From DAOTTW01 sp034437615 (GTDB lineage Bacteria > Chloroflexota > Anaerolineae > Aggregatilineales > Phototrophicaceae): a stretch of 19,137 nucleotides of DNA. Below are positions 1 to 9,334 of this stretch, in pieces. The position numbers and the translations under genes were made by a program. How positions within the stretch are numbered: position 1 is the stretch's first letter; every line of letters starts with the position of its first letter. Location of the stretch: NCBI GenBank assembly GCA_034437615.1, contig DAOTTW010000473.1:1-19137 (forward strand), in the 5' to 3' direction. The notes under the pieces are model-generated. The model was not told the DNA's origin. It did no database searches and saw only the letters and a list, made by a program, of their open reading frames with translations.

Positions 1-75
1 CCAGCAGCAAACCGCGTTGATGAGCACGATCTATTCACAAATGTACACGCTGAGCCAATCAAAGCATATGCCTGA
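1..75 (+). CDS. possible C-terminal end of an upstream gene (partial)
   Basis: Frame 1 is open from the left edge to a TGA at 73-75 and encodes 24 residues ending in IKAYA. The frame is too short to identify. Frame 2 is also open here, so this is only a possibility. The stop lies inside a perfect hairpin (CCTGAG at 71-76, loop TTTG, CTCAGG at 81-86). That hairpin has no T-tract but could mark the end of a transcript. It sits just before the ATG at 106. Confidence 0.2.
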   Translation, partial: PAANRVDEHDLFTNVHAEPIKAYA

Positions 76-105
76 GTTTGCTCAGGCGCTTAGGGGGCGC
101 AAATC

Positions 106-498
106 ATGGCCCAAAACCCAGAGGCCGCCGAACGTATTGACCGCCTGCTTGATGCAATTGATCTGGTCAAGGCAGGTCGTCGGCAAGAGGCGCTCGTCAT
201 CCTGCGTAGCCTCATCCGCGAGGACAAAGACTTCGAGGATGCCTGGCTGTGGATGAGCATTGCAGTGGATACCATCGACCAGAGCGTGATCTGCCTGGAT
301 AATGTGCTGCGCATTAACCCCAACAACGCACAGGCATCGGGCGCATTGTATCGGCTACGTGCCGCAGAGATGGCCAGCCACAGCCACCGCAGCAAACTGC
401 GCTTTTACCGTGATACCGCAATGACCGGCCTGTGGATACTGATTATGTTGCTGCTGTTTGGGGCGGTTACGACGTTCATGTCACCTGCTGGGGGCTAA
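106..498 (+). CDS. small tail-anchored TPR-like protein
   Basis: This 130-residue protein has a helical-repeat N-terminal half. Residues about 20-90 fit one or two TPR-like units, with signatures such as EALVILRSLI, AWLWMSIAV and LRINPNNAQA. One C-terminal hydrophobic segment follows at about residues 106-124 (GLWILIMLLLFGAV). There is no signal peptide, so it is probably a cytoplasmic protein anchored by its tail, acting as an adaptor. The enzymatic role is unknown. The ATG at 106 follows a weak G-rich ribosome-binding site (AGGGGG, 92-97). Its TAA overlaps the stop codon of the convergent lipoprotein gene by 4 nt (495-498). Small TPR/membrane proteins of this build are common in Chloroflexota, but I cannot assign a named family. 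Confidence 0.75.
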   Translation: MAQNPEAAERIDRLLDAIDLVKAGRRQEALVILRSLIREDKDFEDAWLWMSIAVDTIDQSVICLDNVLRINPNNAQASGALYRLRAAEMASHSHRSKLRFYRDTAMTGLWILIMLLLFGAVTTFMSPAGG

Positions 499-1331
499 TT
501 CGTCGGCGTCAGCGCTAACGGCACATACTGCTGTTCGATCACACCACGACCGCCAGCCCCCTGCATCCAGTTAATCAAGTCCAGATAGGGGCCATCTGGC
601 GCTTGCTGACCAATGATAAACAACGTAGAGCGCAGCGCATAGCGGTTGCTAGCAATGGTCTCACGTGTTGGCACGGCCCCGTCTATCGCTAGTGGCCGCA
701 CAGCATCGGTCAGGCCGCTGTAGGGCACGTAGCCGATGCCCCCAGGGTCATTTGCAATGGATGTCAGCAGCGCCTCTATGCTGGGCACAACCCTTGCATT
801 TGGCGTCATCAGGCGGCGGCCCATCACCAACCGCTCGAACTCCAGGCGCACATCTGTCGATGACTCACGGCTGTAAACCACAATCGGCGCGTCCGCGCCA
901 CCAAAATCAGCCCAATTCGTGACGAAACCCTGATAAATGCGCCGCACATCGTCACTTTGCAGGCTCGTGACCGGGTTCAGTGGGTTGACGATAATCGCGA
1001 TGCCATCACGCGCCAACGGCGCAGACCACAAATCCACACCCGAACCAGACGCCGAATGCAAGCTCAGCAGATAGCTATCGGCATCCTGGCGCACACGCTC
1101 CATCAAATTCGCATGGCCGCCTTGTGTGATTATGATCTCGCTGTCATCATCAGGCACGCTGGCCTGATAACCAGCGACAACGCGCTCTGCAATCGACAAC
1201 GTAGCGTCCGTTGCAAAAAGCCTCACGAGACGCGCTTCGGCGTTTGGTGGGGTTGACGGCGTAAGCTGGTCACTGCAACCGACTAACAGGGCAAACGTCA
1301 GCAGCAACAGCGTGCAATTCGCGGCTTTCAT
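495..1331 (-). CDS. PstS-like substrate-binding lipoprotein (phosphate-type periplasmic binding protein)
   Basis: This 278-residue protein starts with a lipoprotein signal peptide: a hydrophobic core at 8-17 and lipobox LVGC with Cys19. A low-complexity linker leads into a PBP-like domain of the PstS type. Recognisable blocks are LARDGIAIIVNPLNPV, IYQGFVTNWADFGG and YSRESSTDVRLEFE, matching the hinge and anion-binding blocks of phosphate-binding proteins (known family pattern). It should sit on the outer face of the membrane and bind phosphate or another oxyanion. No permease or ATPase gene is nearby, so it is an orphan binding protein, possibly a sensor or a partner of a transporter elsewhere. 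The ATG at 1331 lies 25 nt downstream of the tgt stop and has no strong Shine-Dalgarno, so co-transcription with tgt is likely. The ligand is inferred. Confidence 0.8.
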   Translation of the reverse strand: MKAANCTLLLLTFALLVGCSDQLTPSTPPNAEARLVRLFATDATLSIAERVVAGYQASVPDDDSEIIITQGGHANLMERVRQDADSYLLSLHSASGSGVDLWSAPLARDGIAIIVNPLNPVTSLQSDDVRRIYQGFVTNWADFGGADAPIVVYSRESSTDVRLEFERLVMGRRLMTPNARVVPSIEALLTSIANDPGGIGYVPYSGLTDAVRPLAIDGAVPTRETIASNRYALRSTLFIIGQQAPDGPYLDLINWMQGAGGRGVIEQQYVPLALTPTN

Positions 1332-1343
1332 CCACTGTTTGCT

Positions 1344-1364
1344 TAGCGCCTAGCGGCTAGCGCG
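1344..1364. repeat. three tandem 7-bp repeats at the tgt / lipoprotein junction
   Basis: Three consecutive heptamers TAGCGCC, TAGCGGC and TAGCGCG occupy the end of tgt and the short spacer before the lipoprotein start. The tgt stop codon lies within the second and third units. This may be slippage-generated. A function in the mRNA is possible but unsupported. Confidence 0.5.
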
Positions 1365-2469
1365 TACTGTCCAGATAAGCCGCAAGGAAACGTTCAACAT
1401 AGTGCTTTAACCGCCCTTCAAGGATTGCCTGACGCATACGCCGGACATGCTGAATGGTGAAAGCGACGTTGTGCAAGCTCAGCAGATAATGCCCCAGCAG
1501 TTCTTTCGCAACAACCAGATGACGAATGTAAGCCCGTGTAAAGTGCTGGCACGCATAACACGTACAATCAGTATCCAATGGCAGCGGGTCGCGCTTGTAG
1601 CGTGTATGGCGCATATTCACACGGCCAGCGTGCGTCAGTGCGGACCCATGACGCGCCACCCGCGTCGGCATCACACAATCGAATATATCCACCCCACGCA
1701 TAATCGCCTCTGCCAGATCATCTAACTCACCAACACCCATCAGGTAACGCGGTTTCGTAACTGGCATCAGCGGCAACGTCGCATCTAAGGTCTGGTACAT
1801 TTCCGGCTTCGTCTCACCCACAGCCAACCCACCAAGCGCATACCCAGGAAAATCCAATGTTCGCATGAACTGCGCCGATTCTGCGCGTAAATCCGCGTAA
1901 ATACCACCCTGTACGATACCAAACAGCGCTTGCACGTCGTCGCTTGGGTGCGCTTCACGGCAGCGACGCGCCCACTGGTGTGTGCGTTCAACAGCGCGTT
2001 CCACCACATCACGCTCATTCGGCGGCGGGCATTCATCAAAGCACATGATGATGTCTGCACCGAGTTGCTGCTGTATCTGCATCGAGCTTTCCGGCGTCAG
2101 GCGGCGCTCACTGCCGTCGATGTGGCTGCGAAACGTCACCCCTTCCTCGTCAATCTGGTTGATCTTGGTCAAGCTAAAGACCTGAAAACCACCGGAATCC
2201 GTCAGCATGGGGCCATCCCACATCATAAACTGATGCAAACCGCCCATCTCCTGCACCAATTCCGCACCGGGCCGCAAATGCAGGTGATACGTGTTGGCCA
2301 GTACCAGCGTGCTTTGCACTTCATGCAGGTCACGCGGCGCAAGCGCCTTCACGGTGGCTTGCGTGCCCACAGGCGCATAGACAGGCGTCGGAATAACCCC
2401 GTGCGGGGTGTGCAATACCCCGGCGCGTGCAGCCCCATCTGTGGCGACAATCTCATATTCAAAGGACAT
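1357..2469 (-). CDS. tgt: queuine tRNA-ribosyltransferase (tRNA-guanine transglycosylase)
   Basis: The enzyme exchanges guanine 34 of GUN-anticodon tRNAs for the queuosine precursor preQ1 (bacterial type), a cytoplasmic step of queuosine synthesis. At 370 residues it has the usual bacterial length. Active-site elements are visible: LTDSGGFQVFSL with the general acid/base Asp91, GIVQGG at 184-189, GGLAVGE at 213-219, and DIFDCVMPTR with the expected nucleophile Asp264. The zinc site is C302, C304, C307 and H333. I place the start at the ATG at 2469 (MSFEYEIVATD), where family similarity begins. The frame continues upstream to 2526 with a Val/Cys-rich stretch untypical of Tgt. Downstream is the PstS-like lipoprotein (25 nt). 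Upstream is the hairpin terminator at 2573-2610. No other queuosine gene is in the window. Confidence 0.96.
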   Translation of the reverse strand: MSFEYEIVATDGAARAGVLHTPHGVIPTPVYAPVGTQATVKALAPRDLHEVQSTLVLANTYHLHLRPGAELVQEMGGLHQFMMWDGPMLTDSGGFQVFSLTKINQIDEEGVTFRSHIDGSERRLTPESSMQIQQQLGADIIMCFDECPPPNERDVVERAVERTHQWARRCREAHPSDDVQALFGIVQGGIYADLRAESAQFMRTLDFPGYALGGLAVGETKPEMYQTLDATLPLMPVTKPRYLMGVGELDDLAEAIMRGVDIFDCVMPTRVARHGSALTHAGRVNMRHTRYKRDPLPLDTDCTCYACQHFTRAYIRHLVVAKELLGHYLLSLHNVAFTIQHVRRMRQAILEGRLKHYVERFLAAYLDSTR

Positions 2470-2572
2470 AATCGGCTGTGACGCTCTCTTATTGACAACG
2501 ACAACGAATGAAACGCAAAGGCACATCGCACATGCCTAGATAAAATAACACACTGTAGGGGAAAATTTAATG

Positions 2573-2610
2573 AAAAGCTGCCTTATGGGGCGCTAAGACA
2601 GCCTTTTTTT
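2573..2610 (-). terminator. strong hairpin terminator between the acetyltransferase gene and tgt
   Basis: Arms 2573-2585 and 2594-2606 pair over 13 bp with two G-T wobbles around an 8-nt loop. In the minus direction the hairpin lies 8 nt past the acetyltransferase stop and is followed by T/A-rich sequence. In the plus direction a run of seven T (2604-2610) follows. It could therefore work in both directions. The only gene it clearly serves is the minus-strand acetyltransferase. Confidence 0.75.
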
Positions 2611-2617
2611 GCGGGAT

Positions 2618-3937
2618 TTATGCGATGGGCACCAGGCTAGAGCGCTTCTGTGGGAAAAGGCTATTCAGCAGTACGCCCCCACTCGCGGAGGTCCAGGCAT
2701 CCGGGAAGAGCGTTCGCAATTGCTGCGGGCTATGATGCCCAAACAGCACATTCAAAAACAAATCATACGGGAAGGCTGCATCTGCCTCTTTGACGGGTCC
2801 AATCTGTGCATCCTTCAAGCAGCCCTGCTCAAATTGCATCACCAAGCCCTCACGCCGATAAAAGTCAACCTTGACCTCACCCGTATAGCGATGCGCACCC
2901 GACCCACGCAAGCGGCGTTCTAGCACCGGGGCAATGCGCTGCATAAAAGCAGGCAAATCCGGCACACGCACATACCAGGCATAGGCATCTCTGCTGCCAC
3001 CCGTCGGGCGCGAACCGACCAGTTCATCAACCGCCTGCGGCACAGATACATCAAAACTGATGCGGCGCAACAATTTGTCGCTATGCGCTTCTGTAGCCAT
3101 CTTTTGCAAGTTATGAACAACAGGCGAGAAGGTTTCTAGCACGCTGCTATCTGGCCCAACCACATAACACCCCACATACAAGCCCTCGTTGTCGATTGCT
3201 GGATCCAGCGCGATGTAGCCGACGGTCTTATCATCCCTGACGATCACACGAAAATCTTGCTTAACAACCGATTCATGCGCCATACCGGATAGCTCATAGC
3301 GGAACAGGGCTTCATCACGCGGCACATGCAGCAAAGCCTGCTGCGCTTGATAGGCATCGAATGCGATCATATCGGGGATGTCGGCTTCAGTCGCCGGACG
3401 CAGTGAAAACGCCTTCAGATGTGGCTTCTTTTCGGCCTCTTGCGGGTCATATGGCCCAACGCCCAGCACCGAGCGCACACCCAGGTCAACCGCCATCGTA
3501 TAACCGAACTGCCGATAAAAATACGGGATACCCGTGATGCCTTGCATCAGGTGGCCCAATTCCGCGCTACGCTCATGCACAACGCCGAACAAGTCACGCA
3601 CCAGCCCACGCCGCCGATACTCTTTATCTGTCGCCACGATTTCGACGCGCCCCACACCAATCGGCACGTCTTCATACTGCCACGTCTGCGGGATGAGCAG
3701 CAACGCCGATACAATCGCGTCGTCCTTTGCCGGGTCTACAACCACCCACATATCATCCAGCGTTACCGTCGGGTGGCCCTGCATCAGGTTGCGCGTCCAG
3801 CCCTTGACCAGGTGCGCCTCGTCGTCGCCATCTTCCTTGAAAACGCGCTCATAGAATTCGGGTAAATTCTGCTGATCGGCTGCGTGCCCCTCACTGAGCG
3901 AGCGCAGGATCAGGTTGTTGCTCAGGTCTTTACGCAT
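2618..3937 (-). CDS. Eis-like GNAT-family N-acetyltransferase
   Basis: This 439-residue protein has the build of the Eis group. An N-terminal GNAT domain covers about 8-160. A second, degenerate GNAT-like domain starts near LRPATEADIPDMI (about 178-300). A C-terminal SCP2-like alpha/beta region covers about 325-425. The acetyl-CoA motif is VEIVATDKEYRRRGL, with the R/Q-x-x-G/A loop at RRRGL (108-112). It is followed by GITGIPYFYRQFGY, typical of GNAT C-terminal halves. It should acetylate amines using acetyl-CoA in the cytoplasm. Known Eis proteins act on aminoglycosides and on protein lysines, but the substrate here cannot be read from sequence. The start is an ATG with a weak purine-rich leader. 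It is expressed from its own promoter (TATAAT at 3976-3981) and ends at the terminator at 2573-2610. Confidence 0.88.
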   Translation of the reverse strand: MRKDLSNNLILRSLSEGHAADQQNLPEFYERVFKEDGDDEAHLVKGWTRNLMQGHPTVTLDDMWVVVDPAKDDAIVSALLLIPQTWQYEDVPIGVGRVEIVATDKEYRRRGLVRDLFGVVHERSAELGHLMQGITGIPYFYRQFGYTMAVDLGVRSVLGVGPYDPQEAEKKPHLKAFSLRPATEADIPDMIAFDAYQAQQALLHVPRDEALFRYELSGMAHESVVKQDFRVIVRDDKTVGYIALDPAIDNEGLYVGCYVVGPDSSVLETFSPVVHNLQKMATEAHSDKLLRRISFDVSVPQAVDELVGSRPTGGSRDAYAWYVRVPDLPAFMQRIAPVLERRLRGSGAHRYTGEVKVDFYRREGLVMQFEQGCLKDAQIGPVKEADAAFPYDLFLNVLFGHHSPQQLRTLFPDAWTSASGGVLLNSLFPQKRSSLVPIA

Positions 3938-3975
3938 GTCTTTATTTGCCTTTGTTTGCCTTGACTACAACAGAC

Positions 3976-4003
3976 ATTATAACAGCGCATTTTGTTTTTC
4001 TAA
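3976..4003 (-). promoter_or_regulatory. candidate sigma-70 promoter of the acetyltransferase gene
   Basis: On the minus strand a perfect TATAAT (3976-3981) stands 16 nt from a weak TTAGAA -35 (3998-4003), about 39 nt before the start codon. Just upstream, two direct repeats of a GGTCAGGAT core (4005-4014 and 4015-4024 on the plus strand) could be activator sites. The -10 is convincing; the -35 is poor. Confidence 0.45.
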
Positions 4004-4029
4004 GGGTCAGGATTGGTCAGGATGTACAA

Positions 4030-4608
4030 TCACAGGCCGTATTTCTGCATGATGCCCGGTCCATAAACGTTTATCAGATAAGCCAGCAACCGTGCTGTGT
4101 TATAGGCATCGTCCGCGCCGGAATGCTGCCGCCCTACAACCCCCAGCCCGGTCAGTTCCAGCATCGGCGCAAGGGGCATCCGTTGCTTCATAGTGTCTTT
4201 GACCACACGCTTGATATTGCAGTGCTTGCGTGAAAACGGGTAACGCACCTGCCGCTCTTTGCATTGGCGCGTGAAGATGTGACGGTCATAACTGCCCCAG
4301 CTTGACCACAGGCGATTGCGTGTGTTGTAATCACGCTCCAGGATGCTGCACGCCGCGCTGAAAGCCATAGCCTGCTCGTCAAGCTGCTGCTGTGTGATGC
4401 CGGTTAGCTCCGTGCAGAAGGCGCTCACCTGCGATTTTTCCGGTTTGACGAATAAACTGCGTTGGTCGCTGATTTCCAGCGTATCTGCATCCAGCAAGCA
4501 CACGCCGATCTCGATGATCTCATTTTGCTCGCCGTCTGGTATCTTGTGGTTTTGCCAGCAGGTCGCCTCTATGTCGATAACGACGATTTTATCTTTGTAG
4601 ATAGCCAT
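4030..4608 (-). CDS. DEDDh-family 3'-5' exonuclease (RNase T / ERI-1-like)
   Basis: A 192-residue single-domain exonuclease. The DEDDh catalytic set is present: D12 and E14 in VVIDIEATCW, D108 in WGSYDRHIF, and H162 with D167 in HSGADDAYNTARLL. The block VSAFCTELTGITQQQLD matches the second conserved region of ERI-1/KapD-type enzymes. It should remove 3' nucleotides from RNA or DNA with two metal ions in the cytoplasm. The length is right for a stand-alone enzyme. I chose the ATG at 4608 (MAIYKDKIVV) because the fold begins there. The frame extends to 4653, with a possible ATG 7 codons upstream. It is divergent from tRNA-Gly and runs toward the acetyltransferase, which has its own promoter. 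A role in RNA 3'-end trimming is inference. Confidence 0.88.
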   Translation of the reverse strand: MAIYKDKIVVIDIEATCWQNHKIPDGEQNEIIEIGVCLLDADTLEISDQRSLFVKPEKSQVSAFCTELTGITQQQLDEQAMAFSAACSILERDYNTRNRLWSSWGSYDRHIFTRQCKERQVRYPFSRKHCNIKRVVKDTMKQRMPLAPMLELTGLGVVGRQHSGADDAYNTARLLAYLINVYGPGIMQKYGL

Positions 4609-4708
4609 AGCATCACTTTCACCATACATAAGGCTAGTGTAGCGAATTCGCACAATGCAGGATAGGTGCGCCTCGCCGTTATGACGGCTTCCCTGCTTGC
4701 GTACAGGC

Positions 4709-4736
4709 TTGACACATCAACACCGAACGCTATAAT
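4709..4736 (+). promoter_or_regulatory. near-consensus sigma-70 promoter of tRNA-Gly
   Basis: TTGACA at 4709-4714 and TATAAT at 4731-4736 are both perfect consensus hexamers separated by 16 nt. Transcription would begin near 4743, leaving only about 5 nt of leader before the tRNA 5' end at 4749. This is the best promoter in the window, as expected for a stable RNA. Confidence 0.88.
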
Positions 4737-4748
4737 AACCTTTGCTCT

Positions 4749-4820
4749 GCGGGTGTAGCTCAGGGGTAGAGCATCTGCTTCCCAAGCAGAGTGTCGCGCG
4801 TTCGAATCGCGTCACCCGCT
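4749..4820 (+). tRNA. tRNA-Gly (anticodon CCC)
   Basis: The full cloverleaf folds. The acceptor stem GCGGGTG/CACCCGC is 7 bp (4749-4755 with 4813-4819). The D stem is GCTC/GAGC. The anticodon stem TCTGC/GCAGA has loop TTCCCAA, giving anticodon CCC at 4781-4783. The variable loop is 5 nt. The T stem GCGCG/CGCGT carries one G-T pair and loop TTCGAAT. The discriminator is T at 4820 and the CCA end is not encoded. It reads GGG codons. It is a stand-alone unit with its own promoter and terminator. Confidence 0.97.
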
Positions 4821-4828
4821 TTTATTCG

Positions 4829-4850
4829 GCTCACTGTAGTGGGCTTTTTT
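4829..4850 (+). terminator. intrinsic terminator after tRNA-Gly
   Basis: A six-pair stem, GCTCAC with GTGGGC (one G-T pair), encloses the tetraloop TGTA and is followed by six T (4845-4850). It lies 8 nt past the tRNA 3' end. Confidence 0.88.
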
Positions 4851-4865
4851 GTTGTTTGCATCATA

Positions 4866-5092
4866 GTAACTACTCAGGCAGGCATGTTTTGTCCGCGAAT
4901 TGGTCTCGCCTCCTCAATCTTTACAGGGGTAGGTATTTCGGCGGACGTGCCATTGCACGTCCCTGCACAACCGCTGTGAACCGTAGGGACACCCAATAGG
5001 GTGTCCGAGGCGGCGTCAGCCGCCATAAAATACGGCCAAACATCAAATACCTACCCCTGAAAAGGGGTTTGGAGTGAGGGCTGAGTAGCTAC
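4866..5092. repeat. 227-bp TIR-bounded palindromic intergenic element, copy 1
   Basis: The ends are GTAACTACTCAG (4866-4877) and CTGAGTAGCTAC (5081-5092), an inverted pair with one mismatch. They are flanked by a likely target duplication, GCATCATA (4858-4865) and GCATCACA (5093-5100), 7 of 8 matching. Inside is a second perfect 15-bp inverted repeat, CAGGGGTAGGTATTT at 4924-4938 and its complement at 5045-5059. It encloses three perfect hairpins: GGACGTGC/GCACGTCC (4943-4962), GGACACCC/GGGTGTCC (4987-5006) and GGCGGC/GCCGCC (5009-5024). No convincing protein is encoded. This accounts for most of the gap between tRNA-Gly and rplY. Related segments occur at 14119-14472. Confidence 0.8.
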
Positions 5093-5157
5093 GCATCACA
5101 CGACATCAACCAACGGCACACAACGCCAATCTGACATCTATGAGGGCCATCAACGGC

Positions 5158-5163
5158 AAGGAG
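5158..5163 (+). promoter_or_regulatory. ribosome-binding site fixing the GTG start of rplY
   Basis: AAGGAG lies 8 nt before GTG at 5172. It is the strongest Shine-Dalgarno in the window and supports this non-ATG start over any later methionine. Confidence 0.85.
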
Positions 5164-5171
5164 AAATCAAC

Positions 5172-5816
5172 GTGGCACAATTTACAATCGAAGGCGAACT
5201 CCGTACAACCACTGGCAAGCGCGTCAACCGCCTACGCAAGCAGGGCATCGTCCCTGGCACGATTTACGGGCCATTCACCGAACCCGTCAAAGCACAATTT
5301 CAATACCGCCCGCTGGAAATCGCCCTGCGGGATGCCAGTAGCACGAACGTGATCGACGTGGTGGTGGACGGCAAAAGCTATCCGTCACTGGCACGTGAAG
5401 TCCAACGCGACATCATCAAAGGCGACATCATGCACGTGGATTTCTTCGCGCCGGACCTGAGCAAGAAACTGCGCGCTGATATTCCGATCATCCTGGAAGG
5501 TGAATCCCAGCCCGTGATTGCCCGCAAAGCCATCATGCTGACGGGCACGAACACCGTCACAGTCGAAATGCTGCCGACAAACTTAATGGATCGCATCATT
5601 GTGGACCTGACGGTGCTCAAGGCCATTGGTGACGAGATTAAGGTCGCAGATTTACCAATCGCTGAAGGCATTACGGTGCTGAACGAACCAGAAGCGTTGA
5701 TTGCCAAGCTGGTGCAGCCTGCTGCCGCACGGTCCGCCGAGGCGATGAACATCATTGAGGGCATCGAAGCAGCCGAAGCCGAGAGCGAAGAAGGTGAAGA
5801 TGAAGATGAGGCGTAA
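5172..5816 (+). CDS. rplY: large-subunit ribosomal protein bL25 (long CTC/TL5 type)
   Basis: A 214-residue long-form L25. The N-terminal 5S rRNA-binding domain covers about 1-92 (opening FTIEGELRTTTGKRVNRLRK, with the GIVPGTIYG block, and later DIMHVDFFAP at its end). The C-terminal beta domain covers about 96-185 (ADIPIILEGES, DLTVLKAIGDEIKVADL). The last 25 residues are an acidic tail of Glu/Asp. It binds 5S rRNA in the 50S subunit; long forms are also known as general stress protein CTC. It starts at GTG behind AAGGAG. pth, a frequent neighbour of rplY elsewhere, is not present. It converges on gyrA across a 12-bp hairpin. The promoter is not obvious and may lie within or behind the upstream repeat. 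Confidence 0.96.
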   Translation: MAQFTIEGELRTTTGKRVNRLRKQGIVPGTIYGPFTEPVKAQFQYRPLEIALRDASSTNVIDVVVDGKSYPSLAREVQRDIIKGDIMHVDFFAPDLSKKLRADIPIILEGESQPVIARKAIMLTGTNTVTVEMLPTNLMDRIIVDLTVLKAIGDEIKVADLPIAEGITVLNEPEALIAKLVQPAAARSAEAMNIIEGIEAAEAESEEGEDEDEA

Positions 5817-5822
5817 ACTGTC

Positions 5823-5849
5823 GCAGCCAGGGGTGTAACCCCTGGCTGC
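5823..5849. terminator. perfect 12-bp hairpin between convergent rplY and gyrA
   Basis: GCAGCCAGGGGT (5823-5834), loop GTA, and the exact complement at 5838-5849. It sits 7 nt after the rplY stop and 16 nt beyond the gyrA stop on the other strand. No T-tract follows on either strand, so termination would rely on the hairpin alone or it may protect both 3' ends. Confidence 0.65.
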
Positions 5850-5864
5850 AACGGGGCAAGTCGG

Positions 5865-8468
<2,604 letters not shown>

Positions 8469-8500
8469 GGTTGGATGCGGCTAGGCCGCATGGCTCCTTT
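8469..8500 (-). promoter_or_regulatory. gyrA leader: Shine-Dalgarno, hairpin, then start codon
   Basis: On the minus strand AAAGGAG (8494-8500) is followed 2 nt later by a perfect 7-bp hairpin (ATGCGGC, loop CTA, GCCGCAT; 8475-8491), then 6 nt, then the gyrA ATG. The linear distance of 25 nt from SD to start is too long, but folding the 17-nt hairpin reduces it to about 8 nt. The hairpin also begins with an ATG that opens a 14-codon out-of-frame reading frame, MRPSRIQPWRPSEP, ending at TAA 8447-8449 inside gyrA. Confidence 0.55.
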
Positions 8501-8667
8501 CCATGCATGTGTGTGATGGGTCACGAGAAAGCGAACAACATGATGATGCATTCAGGTTGAGCGCGAAGTATGGGTTCAGCGTTGCTTGCTGTTGCAATCG
8601 GCTTATAAGCATCGAATTTTCTGGAGTTTTCTGGTTGGGCTTGATTGTTCTTCCATACCCGATTATG

Positions 8668-8696
8668 CTTATAATTTTACCAGAATCGGCCCTAAA
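8668..8696 (-). promoter_or_regulatory. weak candidate promoter of gyrA
   Basis: On the minus strand TATAAG (8668-8673) stands 17 nt from TTTAGG (8691-8696). The -10 is good and the -35 matches only three of six consensus bases. It would give a leader of roughly 190 nt before the gyrA start. Confidence 0.25.
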
Positions 8697-8712
8697 TTGC
8701 GAGTTGAGAGCG

Positions 8713-8783
8713 TTTATCCCGATTGCAGCTTTATCCCAAGTTTTTTGGGATAAAATTTGGGATATATCGCGGATTGGGATAAC
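8713..8783. promoter_or_regulatory. cluster of five GGGATA motifs in the gyrA / TPR-gene divergent region
   Basis: The 333-bp gap 8469-8801 has no gene. Within it TTTATCCC occurs at 8713 and 8730, and its inverse as GGGATAAA at 8747, GGGATATA at 8759 and GGGATAAC at 8776. The starts are 17, 17, 12 and 17 bp apart. The middle two form a perfect 10-bp inverted repeat, TTTATCCCAA (8730-8739) and TTGGGATAAA (8745-8754). The layout resembles a multi-site operator just upstream of the TPR gene. The regulator is unknown. Confidence 0.5.
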
Positions 8784-8801
8784 TTTTATAGGCAACGCAA
8801 C

Positions 8802-9320
8802 GTGCAGCACATCCGCCCTATCGCCACAGCACTGATCTTCCTGGCAGCATTCGCAATCCCGCTGCAAGCACAACCAGCAGACCCATGCACGGGCGATACG
8901 CTGACGTGGCCCTGCATCACACACCAGCTTAAGAACCGCATCGCTGACCTGCTGACAGCACAAGCCTGGGATCACGCGCTAGCGTTCGACTACGAAGCCG
9001 CCGTTGATGCCGCCACAGCCGCTATTCAGATCAACCCCGACGACCCAGCGGCCTACACCCTGCGCGGCCAGACGATCCTGCTGCTGTATGAATGGGACCG
9101 TGCTCTAGCGGATTTTGACCAGGCGCTAGCCCTCAACCCCACCTACGCCGACGCTTATTTTCATCGCGGCACGCTCTACTACACGCTGACACAGCGCATA
9201 GCAGCACTCAGCGACCTACAGCGCTACCTCGAACTCGCCCCATCCGGCGATCATGCCGCAACAGCACAAGCCTACGTGGATAGCATCCAAGTCGAGCTAG
9301 AAGCACTGGGCCAAAGGTAG
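8802..9320 (+). CDS. secreted TPR-repeat protein
   Basis: From GTG at 8802 the protein has 172 residues and begins with a clean signal peptide (MQHIRPIATALIFLAAFAIP, cleavage likely after LQA at residue 23). A short segment with two cysteines (CTGDTLTWPC) follows. Then come about two and a half TPR units at about 55-150, with signatures AAIQINPDDPAAYTLRGQ and ALALNPTYADAYFHRGTLYY. The frame opens earlier at TTG 8757, but that start would put 15 charged and aromatic residues before the signal peptide, so I prefer 8802. The ribosome-binding site is weak (AGGCAAC). It is probably an extracytoplasmic protein-protein interaction module. It is followed 14 nt later by the GT-C glycosyltransferase, so the two are likely co-transcribed and may act together. 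Confidence 0.82.
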   Translation: MQHIRPIATALIFLAAFAIPLQAQPADPCTGDTLTWPCITHQLKNRIADLLTAQAWDHALAFDYEAAVDAATAAIQINPDDPAAYTLRGQTILLLYEWDRALADFDQALALNPTYADAYFHRGTLYYTLTQRIAALSDLQRYLELAPSGDHAATAQAYVDSIQVELEALGQR

Positions 9321-9334
9321 CAAGAGCGCGTTTT

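Noticed and set aside
1930..2481. 183-codon plus-strand frame opposite tgt
   Set aside because: No recognisable domain; antisense to catalytic motifs of Tgt.
4675..4688. GCCGT-TATG-ACGGC hairpin before the tRNA promoter
   Set aside because: Five-base-pair stem without T-tract and no gene end nearby; too weak to call.
4742..4999. 85-codon frame over tRNA-Gly and the repeat element
   Set aside because: It runs through the tRNA cloverleaf and the terminator, so it is not coding.
8757..8801. TTG start for the TPR protein
   Set aside because: It would place charged residues before the signal peptide and lies within the GGGATA motif cluster; GTG at 8802 gives a normal signal peptide.
8481..8975. 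164-codon minus-strand frame in the gyrA upstream region
   Set aside because: It overlaps the TPR gene and the operator-like repeats, and the translation shows no domain.
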